Shown: positions 11,427-22,999 of the stretch, piece after piece
Numbering within the stretch: the stretch's first letter is position 1
Layout: each line of letters begins with the position of its first letter
NCBI GenBank assembly: GCA_025531455.1
Contig: JAMYHL010000049.1
Location: 124,001 to 188,000 of the forward strand
Reading direction: 5' to 3'
Source: Apiotrichum sp. Y4204
Lineage: Eukaryota; Basidiomycota; Tremellomycetes; Trichosporonales; Trichosporonaceae
DNA: 64,000 nt
Translations under genes and position numbers: made by a program
The notes under the pieces: generated by a model
The model's database searches: none
Told to the model about the DNA's origin: nothing
The model's input: only the letters and a program-made list of their open reading frames with translations

Positions 11427-12423
11427 ATGGGTTTCCTCCTCTCCTACAAGTGGCTCTGGTTCACTCGGCCGACCGAGGCCCCGGAGCCGCCTCCAAACGG
11501 CATCGAGCGGATCTGGGTGCCTACACCAGGCGGCGACATCGAGCTGCTCGCCGCGGGGCCGACGACATCCGATGGCCCGCCGATCGTCTTCTGCCACGGG
11601 GGGATGGGCGGCGCCTGGGTCTGGCACGAGTACATGCTTTACCTCGCTGAGCGCGGCGTGCGGTGCTACGCGTACTCGCTTCGCGGTCACGGCGGATCAT
11701 GGTATCCCTCTTTCCTCCGCATGGTATACGGCACGACGCGTGGCGCGCTCGTCTCTGACCTCCTCGCCGCCGTCAGCGAAGTCGAGAAACGCGAGGGTAA
11801 GCAGCCCGTGCTCGTCGGCCACTCGAGCGGCGGCGGCCTCGCGCAGGACGTGCTCTCCAAGGGGCTGGTGCGCGCGCGCGGCCTCGCCCTACTCGGGGCG
11901 GTGCCCTGCTTTGGATCGTGAGAACCAACAAAGCTTCACGTCCGCTGATCCCAGGATGAACGTGTACATGAACTGGGCCAAGATCGACCCGTGGTTCACG
12001 CTCCGCATGATCTTCCACTTTTACCACCCCAACTCGCCGCTCTCGCACCCGGACCTCACGCAGCGCGCGTTCTTCGGCCCTGCGTTCCCCGCCTCGGCCG
12101 TCAGCCCCTTCCAGCGCCGGCTGTCGCGGTACGAGAGCTTCTGGTGGCCAATCACAATGATGCGCCCGTTCGCAACCGCGTCAAAGGTGCTCGAGGGCAT
12201 CGACGGCGAGAGCAAGACCAAAGTCCTCGTCATGGCCGGATCCCACGACGCGCTCATGACCCCCGAGGTCACGCGGCAGACGGCCGCGTTCTACCGCTCC
12301 GCCTCCTCGGACGACAATGTGCGCATCGAGTTTGTCGAGGGTGCCGGACACCATCTTCAGAACGATGTGCAGTGGGAGGACGGGGCGGCTAAGCTCCTCG
12401 ACTTTTACAAGGCGCTGCAGTAG
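11427..12423 (+). CDS. alpha/beta hydrolase
   Basis: Two exons with a 37-nt intron (11918-11954). The ATG at 11427 opens 'GFLLSYKWLWFTRP'. The alpha/beta-hydrolase core is complete: oxyanion strand 'IVFCHGGMGGAWVWHEYM', 'RCYAYSLRGHGGS', nucleophile elbow 'LVGHSSGGGLA' (Ser as nucleophile), an acid region 'VLVMAGSHDALMTPE' and the catalytic His in 'EFVEGAGHHLQND'. About 320 aa, no signal peptide. The substrate cannot be told; esterase, lipase-like and epoxide-hydrolase-like members share this layout. It is short and intron-poor compared with its neighbours. Confidence 0.88.
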
Positions 12424-13775
12424 GATTCCCGTGGACAGATGATGAGAGATTTGTAGTGCAGCTCGTGTACTGTATGTGATATTCGCTCCTCTTTACCAAC
12501 TTCGCCGCGCTGTCGTTTCATTCGGTCCATATCTGCTGTTGAATTGTTGAAGGCTTCTCCCCACGCGCCCCACGACAATGCTGTTGGTCCCAGACTGTGT
12601 GCTTCGCCTGATGACTTGATCGCTGAGAACGGCTTAGTGCGGAGACCCTGGGGAGAATGTCCCACACAAGCCGAGGATCGACGCTAGAAGCATCAAGGCA
12701 CTGTCGATCGCATTGCGTGGTTTCCACATGGAGCTAGCCTCTCATATTCATATTTTCCACAACCAACAGATCGTTCTGATCAGCGCATGAAGCCTCGAAC
12801 CTCGCCGACTTTGACTCTTCTCCTCCCCACATGTCTCAACGACCCAACGACCGAACGAAAAGCATTCACGTCCCACGCCGGTTGACCGCTTACTCATGTT
12901 ACTAATAAACCCTACCAAAGGGAGGAACGCTCACCATGAGCATGACCACTTGAGGTCAGCGCATGGTCCCCGGCCAGCCATCCCCGCCGCTCAGGCCACC
13001 GGGGACACGGGGACCACGAAAGCGGGACGAGTGTGGTGCGCCTGCGCAAATACACCCATGCTCCACGGAATGTATAAGATCATAAGATCAATAGGGCGTG
13101 AGGGCGACGCGAGCCGTGCGTGCTTGATCAGCCTTCCGGTCTGAGAAGCTGAGAGCGTACACATGTGCTTCTCTCGCGTTCGGGCAGATAAGCCGTGGCG
13201 CCCACTTCGGCTCATGAGGCGGAGAGTCAAGCCGTATCCTCTGACGTGTGCGCACGGTGCGCACGGAACACTGACTGAATCGCACTAAACATTACTCTTC
13301 GAGTGCTTGTTGTCCGATCATTACGGCGCTCCTTGACCATAACAGGGACGACAGAACGCCACTACGCTCGGATCCACGGACCCAGTTTGTCGTGGAAAGA
13401 ATTGCGGCCTCTGCGACGCGCGGCGCCTATTTGAAGGCATGCACACGCATGCACGCACACACATCGAAGATTCAGGACACGGACACAGCAACACGGGCGC
13501 GGTCACGCTTTACGCGCTTCACGGCTGGGATTCCCAACCGCGACGCGTCTTCCCTCCCTTCCGTTCATTCTGACGTCTCTTCTTTCATCTCGTTCTTTTA
13601 AACCTTCATCCGCTTTTCGCCACAGCTCTCCGAACGCGTTCGGCGAAGCACGCGACAAGCTCCGCGCCCACTCGCCACTTGTGCAGCGTCGTCTTCCTTT
13701 GTCATCCAGCCCAAACCTTCTACTCCAGACACGAGCACTCTTCCTCCTCTCCTCGACACACCACCCTCGACCACC
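12424..13775. other. intergenic, 1352 bp
   Basis: 3' flank of the hydrolase and a long 5' flank of the next gene. The last 250 bases are strongly C/T-rich (13540-13770), a common property of fungal 5' UTRs. No ORF with recognisable content. Confidence 0.5.
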
Positions 13776-15074
13776 ATGTTCCCCTGCCCGTTTGGCTGCT
13801 CTGTTCCCTACTGCCCGCACGTGTTGTTTCCGGGTACGGGTGGCCCGCCGCCAATGGGGCCGCCCGGCTGCGGCATGCTCCCCGGCGTGCCGCCGGGTAT
13901 CCCCCCCGCACCGTGGCTGCACCCGATGATGCACTCCGGTGGCGGATTTGCTCCTCCGCAGCCGCAGCGCACACTCCCTGCCCTTGGTGATAACTCTACA
14001 GCAAAGCCCGCAGCTCCCGCCTCGGCACCGGCACAGGCTGCGTCCTCCGCCAACGCCGTTGTACCCGGTATGGGGATGCAGATGCCCATGGGGATGGGTA
14101 TGCCCGCTATGCCAGGTATACCTGCTGGGGCGTTCCCCGGTCCATGGATGTATTCAGGTCACGCCCATCCGGACGTCCACGGCCACGCTCAGCAGGCTAT
14201 GGGGCCAGCCTTCCCACACATGCACGGCAATGTCCCCGCGCACACGCACAATGGTATGCCTGGGCACTGCCACATACACCATGAGAAGCACACGAAGCCG
14301 CCTGGTGGGGAGAAGAAGGACGGAGGCGGAGGTGGTGGGGGAGGGGGCGGTGGTGGCAAGAACGGTGGAGGTGGGAACGGGAAGAAGGACGGCGGCAAGA
14401 AGGAGAAGACGGAGGACGACCCGCCGTGGACATGGCAGCATGCCGGATGCCCCATCGTGGCCGACGACAAGGCGGCCGCAAAGGCGTACATGCACCTAGT
14501 GCTCAACTATCCGTGGCCGGTAGTCGATCCTGAGGTGCACGACCAGATCAAGTTTTTAATGGCAAGCTCGTGGGTCGCCGCGACTATCTCAATGCTGACA
14601 TTCAGTTGTAAAGACCAAGTCATCTCGGCGTGTAAGCGCTTCCTCGCCTGCGGAGGTGTCTATTCTCTTCGCGTAAGCTCCCCACCTCCAACAGAGCTTT
14701 CTGACGTCCAGGTACTTGAAATTCTGCAGTACCTCCCCGCCGAGGCGCTCGTACCCATGATGGAGCATCTCGAGCTACTTTCGGACCCAAGCAAGCCCGA
14801 GTGGCACGGCCACTTTCCGCGCGTGATCACTCTCGCGGCGGAGCACAAGGCGCGCGCCGCGGCCGTCGTCAGGGCGGATGAGAACGTCAAGTGGGACGCG
14901 TTCACGGGCATTGTCGGCAAGTCGCGCGTGGCGTGGCCGTCCCCGCCGGAACCGATCGGGTGGACACTGCAGGAAATGTACCCCATCTGGAACGGGGAGA
15001 AGAACACGGTCCCACCGCACATGATGCAGGTGCTCATCCCCAAGTACTGGTTGCAGAACGCAAAATGCATTTAG
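13776..15074 (+). CDS. orphan Pro/Gly/Met/His-rich protein
   Basis: A 432-aa open frame. It starts with a Cys-containing 'MFPCPFGCSVPYCPH', then a Pro/Gly/Met-rich low-complexity part, a His-rich part (about 125-170: 'GHAHPDVHGHAQQ', 'GHCHIHHEKH') and a Gly run flanked by lysines (14310-14400). The second half looks globular: 'DDKAAAKAYMHLVLNYPWPV', 'ILQYLPAEALVPMMEHLELL', 'GWTLQEMYPIWNGE'. A 39-nt GTAAGC...CTGAC...CAG segment at about 14672-14710 is a good intron candidate that keeps the frame, so two protein forms are possible. I do not recognise the family. The His-rich section could bind metal, but that is only a composition argument. Confidence 0.7.
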   Translation: MFPCPFGCSVPYCPHVLFPGTGGPPPMGPPGCGMLPGVPPGIPPAPWLHPMMHSGGGFAPPQPQRTLPALGDNSTAKPAAPASAPAQAASSANAVVPGMGMQMPMGMGMPAMPGIPAGAFPGPWMYSGHAHPDVHGHAQQAMGPAFPHMHGNVPAHTHNGMPGHCHIHHEKHTKPPGGEKKDGGGGGGGGGGGGKNGGGGNGKKDGGKKEKTEDDPPWTWQHAGCPIVADDKAAAKAYMHLVLNYPWPVVDPEVHDQIKFLMASSWVAATISMLTFSCKDQVISACKRFLACGGVYSLRVSSPPPTELSDVQVLEILQYLPAEALVPMMEHLELLSDPSKPEWHGHFPRVITLAAEHKARAAAVVRADENVKWDAFTGIVGKSRVAWPSPPEPIGWTLQEMYPIWNGEKNTVPPHMMQVLIPKYWLQNAKCI

Positions 15075-15248
15075 GCTACGTAGAGATAGATAGTTGTATT
15101 GATTGTTGGGTTGTATTGTGGATTGTGGGAGTGTCCTTTCAATGCTGGTGGGAGGGCCACTGGGTGAGATATCGGTGTTGTTGGCGTGGCCCTCGTTCGC
15201 GTACGTTATAGTACATGCAACAGATGTGTGTAGAGATATAGTGGAGTC

Positions 15249-18200
15249 TTAGAATGAGAAGATGCCTGCGCCTCTGCGCCTTGATCCACCGAACGGATTG
15301 GTGAGCACGGCGGCGATGAAAAGACCGACACTGAGAGTCAGTAGAGAACGTGGATGAATGTTTCGCTTCTCCTGTACGTACGTGAGACCAATCGCGACCG
15401 AAATGAGCTGTGCCGCGACGCTAAATCCGCCAGAGTACTGCCGAGCAGTACCTTCCTTGGCATCGGCCGCAAAGTTGAACAGACCGCCCGCGCGGAGACC
15501 CGACGGCAGCTGCATGAGGATACCAGTGACCATGACGGGGAACGAGGCGCCGTTGGAGAGGAAGCGGCCGTAGAGGTTGCCGAGCATGCCGACGCAGAAG
15601 GAACCGATGGCGGAGATAATGTCCGAGCGGCCGGGGAAGGCTTGCGCGGCAAAGTGGTTGGTCACCCAGCCGGCGCATGCCAGGGCTATCATGACGGGTG
15701 TCTCCTTGCGGAAGATGGGCTGCTGGTTCGAGAGCGAGAGGAAGAAGGCGAAGGATGGGACGGCGAGATAGTCTGTATGTCAGTGGGGGAAGTAAGTCTC
15801 GCAGCCGGGCAGACATCCTGTACTCACACCACCAGCCGCTCGGTGTCTGCATGTACCACGGCGCTCCTTCATAATGCGTGACCTCGCAGTAAAAGTCGGT
15901 CGCGTTGCTAATCTCAGTGCGGCCGCGGATCCTCATGTAGATTTCTGCGCCCATGGAAATACCAAAGCCGAGGAAGAGCGAGTAAATCACACTGTAACCC
16001 ATGCGTACCGCGCCTGCCGTAATGTTGCGCGAGGCTATCTCGAGGGAGCCAGACAGGACGATATAACCGGGAAGGATCATGACGATACCGCCAGACACGA
16101 GGGCAGTGTAGCAGAAGTAATGCGTGTCACCTAGCGCGGCTGCCAGGAAGGAGATGAATGTCCTGGGGGTTAGAAACCGGTCAGATGGCGAACGCAGCCC
16201 GACTCACGCAATAGTAATCTCAAACACGCCAGAGAAGAGGTCGTTCTTGGCCGCAAAAGTCTGCACTATGATGAGGAGCATACCAAGTGGCGCGGCCATG
16301 AGTGCGTCCAGGAAGCTGCCAAAGTAGGAGGGAATCACGATGAAGGCCGAACAGAGGCCGCCAATCAACACCATCTTCCACCACGAGTACAGCGGGGCAC
16401 AAGTCATGAGGCGGTCCAGCTCTCGGTTGGCGTCCTCGACCGAGAGGCGGTCGTGCACGACTTCCCAATACAAGTTGTGCGTCTGGAGAAGCTTGCCGAG
16501 GTCGAGTGTCGAGGTCTGCTTCAAGAACTTTGTCTCGGACGTGTGCATTGTGTCATCAGCGAAGGATCTGGGGGTCAGCGTTGCGTCCCATAGACTTTGT
16601 TCCTTCTCCCACTCACATGAGCATAATGTTCGGGAGGTAGACGACCTGCGCGCTAATGTCCAGCACCTTCGCCGTCGCCTGGATCTGCGTCTCGATACGG
16701 TGCGTCGGCGAACCAAACATCATAAGCGCACGCCCGAGTTTGAGGATGAACTGCTGACGGGCAAGAATCGCGGCGACGTGCCGGATGATGAACAGTTCCT
16801 GCTTCTTGCGCGCCTCGCGGGCCTTCTTCTGGCGCTTCCGCTCCGCGACTAGCGCTTTCTTACGGCGCTCCTCCTCATTCAGACGCGTGAGGTCCTCCGC
16901 GCTACGACCGGTGAGCCAGCCTTCGGCACTCTTCACGGCCTTGAGGCCCATCAACCCCGGGGACGGGATTGGGATTGGCGTCGGCCGGCTCTTGCGGTTC
17001 TTCGACTTCATCACGAGTAGGTTGTCGCTCGACTTAGTTCCATGCAGTTCGCCCTCCGAGGCCGCCGTTGAGTGCATGCTCTCCGGGTAAGACTTGCGGT
17101 ATGGCGGCTCGAGATCGTCGTCGTGTAGGTTGATCGTGCTGTTCTGTCGGCTGATCGTCGGCGTGGCGCTCTGAGCACGCTGCGGAAGACTCGCAAACCC
17201 GATCGCGCTGTTGGGCCGCGAGGGGGGCTTGAACCGCCCCGGTGAGGGTTCCTCGTTGAGCGAGTATCGCGTCAGGTGGTAGCCCGGGCGCTTTGCGGCC
17301 GGCATGAGCGTGGAGGCACTGGGGACAGCGGCGGCAGCCATGCCAGCCGTGTTCTGTATGAGCGCACCGAACACGCCGCCGCCAGAGCGTGCAGCCTTGG
17401 GCCTGTCGTCGCGAAGCTCCTCGACATGGCGTGCCAACGATGCCAGAACACCAGGACTCTGCTGCTCCCGATCCGCTATCGATGTCAGAGACTTGGTGCG
17501 TTTCTTCTCGCTGAATCGCGGTGACACTGGGCTCGACTTGGAATTAGGCGGTACATCTGTGTCGGGCGGCGGCGTCGACTTGCGTTTCCAGAACCACTGC
17601 TTGTGTGCCGGCGGGGTCGTAGATGTCGGCGAAGGGGGCCGCGACGACTGCGGTGTAGTCGCGGTCGAGGGGGGCTCAGACTCCACACGGGGCTGGTTGT
17701 ACAGCGCGAGCAGGGACGACAGTACAGAGTTGCCGGACACGCCTGGAGGGGCAAGGAGCCGGCCGTTGACGTTGGCCTTGCGCTCCTCGTCCGTGTCAAG
17801 GGATGCCAGTCCCTTTTCCACGTCTGCGGACGATGCCGCCGACCCTTGTGTCACTGGCCCCTTCTTCTCACTCTCCCCCTGCGCATCATTCGTACTGTTC
17901 TCACCACCGGCGGCCTTGGCAGCCGAGCCGCTGCGCACACGCCGCCGCAGTATACTCCATTTGTGCCCGCCCGTGTGGCTGCGCACAATGTTCTTCGCGG
18001 TGCGCAAGTCATCGTCGTCGTCGTCAGGCTTGGACGGCAGTCCATCCGTCTCGCCGAGCTGCACGTATCCGCCGTGTACGTGGCTCGCGGCATCGCTGTC
18101 GAGAAGCTTGTGGAGGCGGTCGCCCTCCGTCGCGCCAGTGTTGCCCCTCCGTCCCGCGCGGGCCTCGTCACCGGTCTCCTCGTCCTCCGAGCCCGGCACG

Positions 18201-18742
18201 GGATCCTTGTCCAGGCGGTAATCATAGTCTTCCCCGTCAGACGTGAGCATCGATGCCGCGCTCGTCATCGACGCGACACGCGGGTAATCTGCCGACTGCT
18301 TGTGCGAGCGGTAGTCCTCCAACACGTCGTTTACATGATCGAGGTCTGGGGCGTGTTCCACAATCCTTGGCGGAGGTGTCTCGCCCGATGTCGCAGAGCC
18401 TGCGTCGGCAGCAGGTGCCCCGGCGTTGGGGCTGGTGCGGTCGTGGTCGAACTGCACACGCGCAGGGCGGAGCGCGGGGCGGAGTATGGTTTGCCCTGGG
18501 ATGTTGAAGTGTGCGTGTCGGCTGCGCCGGCGGGACGGGGACGAGTCGCGCTCGTGGGCTATGACCTCGTCGAGGCGGCCGCGGTCGAGTGGTGCGGCTG
18601 CGGTGTCGGCAGCAGCATCGGGGGTGTGTACCAGTGTGTCTGGGTGCGACGGGGCCGGCGCAGCTGTATCGGTGGGTGGAGAGCTGTCGCCACTATCGGG
18701 CCCGCTGCCATGTTCGGAAGAGAATGGGTCGTCGGCGACCAT
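15249..18742 (-). CDS. PRM10: Prm10/ThrE-like membrane protein (DUF1212 family)
   Basis: The first exon, 16617-18742, encodes about 700 residues of Ser/Pro/Asp-rich, probably disordered sequence. It ends with the start of the ThrE domain: 'LKLGRALMMFGSPTHRIETQ' and 'VLDISAQVVYLPNIML'. After intron 16568-16616 the domain continues with 'LDLGKLLQTHNLYWEVVHDR', 'DLFSGVFEITIA', 'LVSGGIVMILPGYIVLSGSL', 'GAEIYMRIRG' and 'CAGWVTNHFAAQAFPGRSD', ending 'RRRGAGIFSF'. About ten hydrophobic helices are visible. Family knowledge: the bacterial member ThrE exports threonine/serine, and yeast Prm10 is a pheromone-regulated protein of unknown transport activity. Total length about 1100 aa; the long N-terminal extension is typical of fungal homologs. 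Confidence 0.88.
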
Positions 18743-20408
18743 GATGAACGAATGTGGTTTGAAATTCTACTCTGCGGGTTGTGTTCGTCTGTGCCCAGAC
18801 GGAGCCGCTATCCTATCCGCCTAGACACGCGCGCTGTGCTCGAGACGTCGTATCAAGGAGAGTGATAGATGGATGAGAGAGAGAGAGAGACATTGATCCA
18901 TATGCATTCATCCACCTGCCTGCCCGAGGCCAAGACAACTACTACTGTGAGTGAAGAAACCTGCAAATGGAGCCAGTACACCGGGCGCTTGCTTGCAATC
19001 TGTGGCTTGGCTGCAGTTAAGGGCCGGGTGTCGGCTCCTCAGCACCCGGATGACGGCCCCACAATAATACAGCACCACAGCACCGCAACACCAAAGGACG
19101 GTGATCATGCACGTCCTGAGAAATTATGACAGACACCTTGTGGCCCCTGATTCCGAGATGGCCAGAACGCCAGCGTCCAAAAAGTGCAAGCGAGCACGTG
19201 GGGACATACCCTCGGCGACGGGCGACGCCGATGCGACGCCGAGCTGCGCCGCGCTGTAATTGCGCCGCTGCAAAAGGGCTCGGAATGGAGTCTACCGAGC
19301 TACCGACTCGCTAACGGCCGCCAGCCCGTGCCTGGCCGTCACTCGAAGCTGCTACCATACTACTACTGTTCGCCTCAGCACCACAATAGAACAACGGGAA
19401 CGAAGCGAGTAGACGGGTCCAATGGATGGATGTCTTCTCATGGTGGCCTTCCTTCCGCAGACATCCACTGTGGGTACTGTGGCGCAGAGAATACGTGTGC
19501 GGTACAGTACTGTTGTTCTAGAGAGCTCATTGCACCGGTGCGAACGCAGGAGTACGGCCGGCTTCTCAAGCTTCAAGGTCTGTGGAGATAGATACCTGAG
19601 TTTGAAGGGTCGTAGGCTGCTTGGCAGGGAGAACGGGTCGAAATCCCTTGCCGCTTCTGGAGTTCTGGATCTAATTTCACCGTCCACAAGACAAGCTGCA
19701 ACGACCAGCACAGCCATCGGACGGCACAACTCGCTGGTATCATGAATCCGGACGGACCAACAAGGAGACTCCGTTCACGCGTTCCTGTCCATGTTCTCCA
19801 GATCTCCAGAGCTCTAGATAGATCCCACTCAATCTTCTGGCGTCGTACCCCTTGGATCTCTGGAAGTTGGATGCACGGATACAGGATCGTAGAATGGATC
19901 TGTTCATCTGTGGAGCGCGTGGAGCTTGTCAGACACCGCGTCTTCAAAGCAAATGAACCAAATAGTCACACAACCGTTTATAATTAAATCGGTATTCAAT
20001 TACCACAGCACAGTCTGTCGACCGTTCATCCCTGATTAAAAAAATACACACGCAAAATCAGATCGATAATATAAGGAATAAAGACAAGGCCAAAGACACA
20101 ATGACGTCATGTTAAGCCTAATACGGATGTTCCCATGTGTATCTCCGGCCACCCATTCTCAAAAACCACAACTGTTTGCCTGCACTACCGGTCTTTCTTG
20201 AGTGAAGGCCAAATGCATTAACCAGCTATTCGATGGCACCTTCCTTATGCGACCCATGGCTGCACTGCCAGTCCGCTCACAACTATGCATGATACAAAAG
20301 ATGATTCTAATGGAACGAATCCAATCACAGATATGGTTACCGCTTGATGGTGGCCAGTACGCACACTGGTCGTTTACTAAAGACACATTATTACTAGATG
20401 GCCGATGC
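18743..20408. other. intergenic, 1666 bp
   Basis: 5' flank of the Prm10-like gene, with a (GA)n tract at about 18875-18890, and the 3' flank of the velvet gene. An AT-rich stretch lies near 19970-20110. No coding signal recognised. Confidence 0.5.
18875..18890. repeat. (GA)n microsatellite
   Basis: Eight uninterrupted GA units about 130 bp upstream of the Prm10-like ATG. Confidence 0.7.
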
Positions 20409-22999
20409 TTAGTCGACAAGATGACCAAGACCCATGCGGCCGCCCAAGGGAGGCTTGGGCTCCGGACTGGGACGCGCACTCGGGTGACTGTGCCGGCCAT
20501 CGCTGCCACTCCAGCCCGAGCCGGGACGGTCGTCTCGCGGGTCACGGCCGTATGCCCCGAGACTGGGCGGGGCGTCAATACGCGAAGGAAGGGGGGGGAG
20601 ACGTATCGGACCAGAGACAGAGCGGGGATCACGCAGCTCTGGGCCACGGGCGTCTCGAGGATCCATACGAGGATCCATACGGGGGTCCATACGGTGGTCC
20701 ATACGGGGGTCCATACGAGGATCCGCGTGAGAGTCGACGCGTAGGTGAGCACGAGGATCCATGCGAGGGTCGACACGAAGTTCAGGACGCATATCCGCGC
20801 GAGGATCGGCTCGAGGATCAGCGCGGGGATCAGCGCGAGGATCGACGCGAGGATCGGCGCGAGGGTCACCACGCGGATCGGGACCACGGGGGAGAGGGCC
20901 TGGTCCTGGCGCTGTCGTTGGACGGTGGCGGTCCATAGGGTGCAGGGGGGGCGGAGGAACCGCTCCGGCGCTTCGAGGCGCATGATAAGGCGGCGATCCA
21001 CCACGACCCATGTACATGTGCTCTCGGGGGATATCGCGGGGCATATCGCGGTGATCCCTGGGGGGTAGGGACACTTCGCGGTGATGCATGTCGATATCCC
21101 TTGGATGGAAGTCATGAGGGGGCATAGACATGTCTCGCTGGTCGCGGTGATCACGAGGTGGCATTGACATCTCACGCATGTCGCGAGGATCACGAGGCAT
21201 GGACACCTCGCGAGCGTGGTGGTCGCGAGGATGCATGGCCGCCTCACGGGGGTCGCGCATGTCGTGGTACGGATCGCGAGGGTCCCGGATGTCGCGAGGG
21301 GGCATTGATATTTCGCGAGGGTATTCACGGGGGTCGCGCATATCGCGTGGGTCACGAATGTCTCGAGGGTGGAGGACCTCGCGTCCGTAAGGATCACGAG
21401 AATCGCGAGGCATGTCACGATCCCGATCGTACCGCGGGTCGACGTGCCCACCAGGAGGACCTGGCGGATACCCATAGAAGTCGGGAGGATAGTTGGAAGG
21501 AAGGTGGCGAGGTCTCCCGTGGCCAAACGGATAACCATACTGATGGGTGTAACCCGCGACATGGGGAGGAGGTGCACCGCCAGAGGACGGAGGACGGTGA
21601 GGGTCAAATGGGGGCGGGGGAGGTGGCATCGGTCCGTAGGGAGGATAGGCAGGACCTCCCTGGACTGGGTAGGCCTCCGTCGGGTATCCACGGACGTCCA
21701 TGGGATAGCCAGGATGGGTGAGAGGCGGACGGGGCCGCTTGCGGAGGTAGTCGTCTTCATCATCAGACTGTGCGGAACTTTTGCGCTTGGGCTTGTTGCG
21801 GCCCGCTGGTCTGGGGTCTTTGCGGACACGGATCTTTAACCCCTGTTCGGCAAAAGCCCGCGACAGTTCCGTTGCCCTGGACATACCGGGAAATTTCTTC
21901 GCAGAATACACGGAAAACGTATGAGTGTGAACCGTCGTGCAGTAGTAAACTTCCTGGTCGACGATTTCAAACAACGTGAGCTTGAGCTTATACCTGCCTT
22001 CCTTTCGGACACCAAGATCAGGGAACACAAAGAAAGCCGCGTCCTTGTTGTCGATGTCCTTCAGGTGGTAGAGCGACGAAACCGGAGTACCAGTCAGGAA
22101 GCGAGTGCGACCGTCATCAATGACATGGAGCTCGGCATCCTGGTCATCGCCGCCGACAAGGCAGGCAAAGAGGAAGTAGTAGGGGTCTTGTGTGAGCGGC
22201 TCAAATCTGATCAACGAGGAGATAAACTCACTTTGCATGAAAAGCTGAGTACCATTGGCGTTTGGGCTCTGACGACGAACAGCCTTCTCGCTGCGAGGGT
22301 CCACTGGAGTAACATCCTCCCCATCGCTAGTCATGACCTTGAGCTGGATGATTGGCGTGGGGTCCACAGGGCGGCGGTCGGCTACCGGTAAGAGAAGTAC
22401 GACAATGATCAACTTACACTTCTCTCCGACGCCACACATGCGCGCTTGCAGAGGCTGTTGGCGCATCAAAAGTTCGTAAGAGCTGCATGTTGAAAGGCAG
22501 GTGGTGTATCGCGAGGTACATACATTTCGCAAGCATCAGTAACATTGTCTAATCCGTGGGCTCTGCCCGCCCCACCCAGTGACGTCGCAGTCTCCATTGC
22601 CACTCACATGTTCTTTCGTCCTTCACGCTTCTGCGCAACGGGCACGTATTCGTACGCATAGTCGACGCTCTCAACCCACTTCTCCTTATCTTTGGAGTCC
22701 TTGTCGGTGTTGTTCCTTGCCTTCTTGTCGCCAGCTGGTGCGGCGACACCTCCTGCAGTCCCACCTGTCGCCGACACAGCACTGGCTGATGAACTGCCGC
22801 TCGCATTCGGCGACAGAGCTGGTTCACGTTGCGAAGGCATGGATGGAGATGTAGACTGGCGGTTCTTGGCCGGCTGGGCGGGTTGAGCTGGGCGAACTCT
22901 TGGGGTGGTAGTGCGATCCTCAGGTTTGGAATCGGTGGTCATCTCACGATCGCGAGATGACGGACGGACCTGTGAAGGTCGCAGCACAACGGAGGACAT
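20409..22999 (-). CDS. velvet-domain transcriptional regulator with long RD/RE-rich tail
   Basis: Three exons: about 22607-22999, 22418-22464 and 20409-22381. Start taken as ATG 22999 ('MSSVVLRPSQVRPSSRD'). After a Ser/Ala-rich lead the velvet domain reads 'YELLMRQQPLQARMCGVGEK', 'DRRPVDPTPIIQLKV', 'MQSEFISSLIRFEPLTQDPY', 'FFVFPDLGVRKEGRYKLKLT', 'LFEIVDQEVYY' and 'KKFPGMSRATELSRAFAEQG'. A basic segment 'RNKPKRKS' may be a nuclear localisation signal. Velvet proteins bind DNA through an NF-kappaB-like fold and control development and secondary metabolism in fungi, usually as hetero-complexes. The domain resembles VelB/VosA more than VeA. The roughly 400-residue tail is unusual: long runs of DPR, RDPRD, HPRD and PPRD units. 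Confidence 0.93.
20640..20900 (-). repeat. minisatellite coding for DPR(A/M/V) repeats
   Basis: Degenerate 12-nt units inside the velvet gene encode about twenty tandem four-residue units (DPRA, DPRM, DPRV, DHRM). Confidence 0.85.
21020..21420 (-). repeat. imperfect coding repeat RDPRD/PPRD/HPRD
   Basis: A second repetitive block of the velvet tail, rich in alternating Arg-Asp with Met, His and Pro. Units such as 'MPPRD', 'RDPRD' and 'MSMPPRDHRD' recur. Confidence 0.75.

Noticed and set aside
17304..18865. Long plus-strand frames of 305 and 420 codons
   Set aside because: Antisense shadows of the GC-rich first exon of the Prm10-like gene, whose own frame leads into a conserved transporter domain.
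19621..19670. GGGTCGAAATCCC resembling a T-arm
   Set aside because: Mismatch at the invariant TTC, no acceptor stem and no D-arm upstream.
20159..21829. 556-codon minus-strand frame overlapping the velvet gene
   Set aside because: It is another frame of the velvet repeat DNA: composition is repetitive Thr/Ile/Leu with no domain, while the neighbouring frame continues the velvet domain.
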